Of a stretch of 64,000 bases of DNA, positions 61,150 to 64,000 are shown piece after piece; positions within the stretch are counted from its first letter, which is position 1; each line of letters opens with the position of its first letter. This DNA comes from Lasioglossum baleicum (Eukaryota; Arthropoda; Insecta; Hymenoptera; Halictidae). The stretch is from the NCBI RefSeq assembly GCF_051020765.1, contig NC_134943.1:3472001-3536000 (forward strand), read 5' to 3'. A model generated the notes under the pieces. It had not been told where the DNA came from. It searched no databases and saw nothing but the letters and a program-made list of their open reading frames with translations. The translations under genes and the position numbers were made by a program.

Positions 61150-62354
61150 AAGTCGATACACCCGTACAACCACGATTTGGTGGTTGTAAAATTTACCTTG
61201 AACGTGAAAAACGATATCGAAAAAAATTTTGGCCTTTTTTTAATCGTGTTCTACTGGTCATGAGGATCAACATTGTTGATCGTGTTATACTGGGGTCTGC
61301 CACAATATAAGCAGAGAGAGAACCGTTTACACCGAGCGATTGGAGACGAACGCGTTAAATGAGGAATTAAAAGAGCAAACAAGAGAAATGAATTGAACTG
61401 AAGGAGCCAGAGTATCGAAACACGACAATCTTCGCCCCGCTCGAAATCCAGCATAACAATTTGTTCGACAAGGAAAGGTTTCAGGCTTTAAGATGTACGG
61501 TGGTGGTCGTTAGCCGCTACCGCGGTCACGACTTCCGCGTTTTCAAGAGGCGAATTCGTGTTTGCTGATCGAGCGGCTTTCGCGATTCATTCAAGTCACC
61601 GGCCCCTGCAGCATCGATCTTCCCCCGTGACCATGGATAGTATAACGGTCGTCGGGATGACCAAACGGAGGAGGAGCACGAGCGAGGACGGTGGGCTAGT
61701 AAAATACTCTTCCCGGCGGGAGCGCAATTAAATGATCGATTTATGGTCCACGCCAATCGTTACACACCGGATATCTGCCGCGTCGGCTCGCTAATGACGT
61801 ACCAGCGGTGCATGCTTACAATCCGAGGGCACTATCGTCGAATAGGCACACCAGCTACGTATTCGCTGCGTGTACCTACCCTGCGAGTTCACCGGGATGT
61901 ACACCTGTGCCAAACAGAACCCCACCGTAACTAAGTCGGAGCTACTCTATTGACCGTAAAACACTTTTTCGTTCGCCAGTCGGCCCATGAATTCCGGGCA
62001 CCGCACAGCTTATGGATTTCTCCGCATCTATATATGTATGTAGCTCGACAGCAAATACCCTTACTGCCGGCTACAAGAATCGAGACCTTCATTAACCTAT
62101 CAATGCCCGTTTGCCATCTGAGCTCATTGAAGTAGCCTTTTCTACTACATTTCATTGGGAAAGTTCTCAAGCCAATTTATTCAATACTCATCTCTTTTTT
62201 TGTTAACCCCAAGGGTTATTGCCGTTTAGAGTCGTCAATTTTTTGACACCTTGAGATATAAAAAAAATGGTTATGTTATTATAGATTAAAGTGTTCTGGT
62301 TTTTTAATATACTTCCAGATAATACGATTTGTATGCAGTTGCGTTTATTATTAT
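61150..62354. other. Unannotated
   Basis: Mixed composition. Frames 61526-61756 and 61931-62170 on the minus strand (under 80 codons) are unrecognised. Confidence 0.5.
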
Positions 62355-62356
62355 TA

Positions 62357-62536
62357 GACTGCGGATCTTTATGCAAAATAAAAAATATTTGCATTGATTG
62401 CAAGACACAGGAGCCAAATAAAAATTTCATTCTTCTTTTGATGATTTTGTTAAGGTGAAACTCAATCTTTTTAATACCTCCACTGTGTCAAATTGTACGT
62501 ACCCATTTTTGTCATAAATGCTTAAAATCCGCAGTC
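62357..62536 (+). mobile_element. GACTGCGG MITE family, copy I (intact reference copy)
   Basis: The 5' end is GACTGCGGATCTTTATGC followed by AAAATAAAAAATATTTGCAT. The 3' end is CATTTTTGTCATAAATGC then TTAAAATCCGCAGTC. The outer 13 bp are inverted repeats with one mismatch, and TA flanks both sides (62355-62356 and 62537-62538). At 180 bp and without coding capacity, this is the best reference for the family. Confidence 0.9.
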
Positions 62537-62538
62537 TA

Positions 62539-62802
62539 ATTGTTATTTAACCCTCATCCGCTCCTCAAGAATGGTTGCATAAAAGAGACTAGGATAATAA
62601 TTCACCCATGTTTGCTCTACACGTGAAATCGACAAATTATTTTCCATTTGTAACGTCACATTTTAAGGAAATAGATCTTACAACATAGACATAAAGAGAT
62701 CAATGATTCTACGTATGTGAAAATAGTAAATGAGTGAATTTTTACCCTGAGGATCGTATAAGGGTTAAGTTATTCTATGATTTCCAGAACATATTTCACA
62801 TC
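62539..62802. other. Spacer between two MITE copies
   Basis: AT-rich, nothing recognised. Confidence 0.6.
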
Positions 62803-62974
62803 AGTAAAATTTTCTACCTAAATTGCAACAAATTGGAGTGAAATAAAAATTTATTTTCTTTCACGAGTTAACAGGTTGAAAATAATATAACGGTATTTTA
62901 AAATTCTTCTAATGTTTTTACTGTTGTAAATTACACCTACTCATGTTTGTTATAAATGCATAAAATTCGCTGTC
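62803..62974 (+). mobile_element. GACTGCGG MITE family, copy J (5' truncated or decayed)
   Basis: It is collinear with copy I from the AAATTTTCTACC/AAATTTTCTGCA region through GTGAAATAAAAATTTATTTTC to the 3' end CTCATGTTTGTTATAAATGC, ATAAAATTCGCTGTC. It is followed by TA (62975-62976). The 5' terminus is not recognisable. It lies 266 bp downstream of copy I in the same orientation. Confidence 0.8.
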
Positions 62975-62976
62975 TA

Positions 62977-64000
62977 GTAATGAATTGATGAATATTATAC
63001 CTCTTACATATTATACCCATCATGAATATTGTTTACCTTACTTTGTGTACTAATGGAAATACGAAGTACATGTAAGCATCAAGCACAATCAAACGAAACA
63101 CTACCAGCTTCCAACTGTTACGCATTGTCAATCACGAAAATTGCTGTAACTATCGCACGCAAATCACATCTGTCATGCCCATTGAAGTATATTTCCGTTA
63201 CCATGAGATGCGTAACTCAATCAGCATTAAACAACGCACCAATTTCCAATTAACTTCGCGACATGAATTTATCAACGAGTGTTCCGGCTATCGCGAGCTA
63301 GAAACTACACCATAAACATCCCGTTCGTCAGCTATAACGTATGCTATAACAAGTGGCAGCGCAACTTTTTTATGCAACAACCCTTGGTAGTGGAGTTCGT
63401 GGCATTCTTATTTGACAACGAGCGTATAAGGCAAACCTCGTGGTGTTACAGGTGTTGTTGTGTAATCCACGTCGTAGTAAAGGTCTGTGCATATTAGGAT
63501 GTTATCTCCTGCTAATGGATGTTTTCGTATCTATGTTGTTTTGACACGCTTTCGAGCAGACATCTCTGTTGTGTCGCGAAGTTTATAACGCAATCGCTTT
63601 AATATCTCGGGACTTTAACTGTTGAATTAATTTTGCATAAACATTCAAATTGGTACACAATTCCTGTAAGTATGGAATATTACTGTAGAAGTTGGTACTT
63701 TGCTAAGTTAATTTCAGTTGTTTTTAGCTACTATTTGTCCTGTTAGTAATATAATTTACAATAATATAAATTGTTCTAAAAAATAGGTGCTGTAGTCCCT
63801 TGGAAAACTTGATGATGCACTTTTTGAAGGCCAATAGTTTACGGTAAATTTGAATTTTTCTTGTGACTCTGACTAATAAATGCTTTATGATAAATCTGTT
63901 TATAAAACTATTGTATGGTTAAATGACAATATTTGGTGGCTTTGAGAGAGAATCTGGTATCTCACAAGGGAAGGACCCCAAGTGTTTGACTTCGATTTTG
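62977..64000. other. Unannotated
   Basis: AT-rich to the window end. Frames 63029-63253 and 63279-63497 plus (about 73 codons) are unrecognised. Any feature spanning position 64000 cannot be judged. Confidence 0.5.

Noticed and set aside
1..64000. tRNA, rRNA, microRNA, CRISPR, riboswitch or telomeric repeat
   Set aside because: No tRNA B-box in suitable context, no known insect microRNA sequence that I recognise, no spaced direct-repeat array with unique spacers, and no TTAGG array were seen by eye. A covariance-model search would be needed to exclude small RNAs.

Overview
The window looks like intergenic or intronic DNA from a eukaryote, most likely an insect and plausibly a hymenopteran. 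It is AT-rich with scattered CpG-containing GC-richer blocks. Reading frames are short (none reaches 190 codons), and nothing suggests operons, ribosome-binding sites, tRNAs, rRNAs or CRISPR arrays. Mariner/Tc1-type DNA transposons dominate the recognisable content. The insect placement is inferred from element types and composition, not from a conserved gene.

No host protein-coding gene could be supported. The only protein similarity I can defend is to mariner transposase: a C-terminal pseudogene at 24217-24520, and two short transposase fragments inside internally deleted mariners at 23475-23872 and 37470-37861.

Layout: 1-7.3 kb holds a 330-bp fold-back element (915-1244) and a 616-bp hAT-like element (2968-3583). 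7.3-18.7 kb holds several short TA-flanked elements (7346-7746, 13189-13358, 15145-15318, and a lone related end at 13436) among unannotated DNA. 18.7-31.6 kb carries four copies of a roughly 180-bp MITE family, two mariner remnants, a tandem duplication (25839-26145) and a 398-bp fold-back flanked by TTAA (29793-30190). 32.2-32.9 kb is a clear nested insertion: a hAT-type fold-back with a perfect 8-bp target duplication sits inside an element with 9-10-bp target duplications, and an uninterrupted 99-bp sibling of the outer element lies at 51168-51266. 35.6-38 kb has an AT palindrome, a fold-back Tc1-like element, a minisatellite and a deleted mariner. 40-64 kb has six more copies of the 180-bp family, a mariner MITE (46155-46318), a mosaic retroelement-like remnant (47681-48090) and a 989-bp TA-flanked element with internal repeats of its own terminal words (57557-58545).

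The strongest signals are (i) at least ten copies of one TA-flanked MITE with ends GACTGCGGATTTTTATGCA / CATAAAATCCGCAGTC, (ii) the nested hAT-in-MULE-like insertion and its second copy, and (iii) long palindromes of four different target-site classes (TTA, TTAA, TA, 8 bp). No new multi-gene system is visible. Long stretches remain in which I see nothing I can support.
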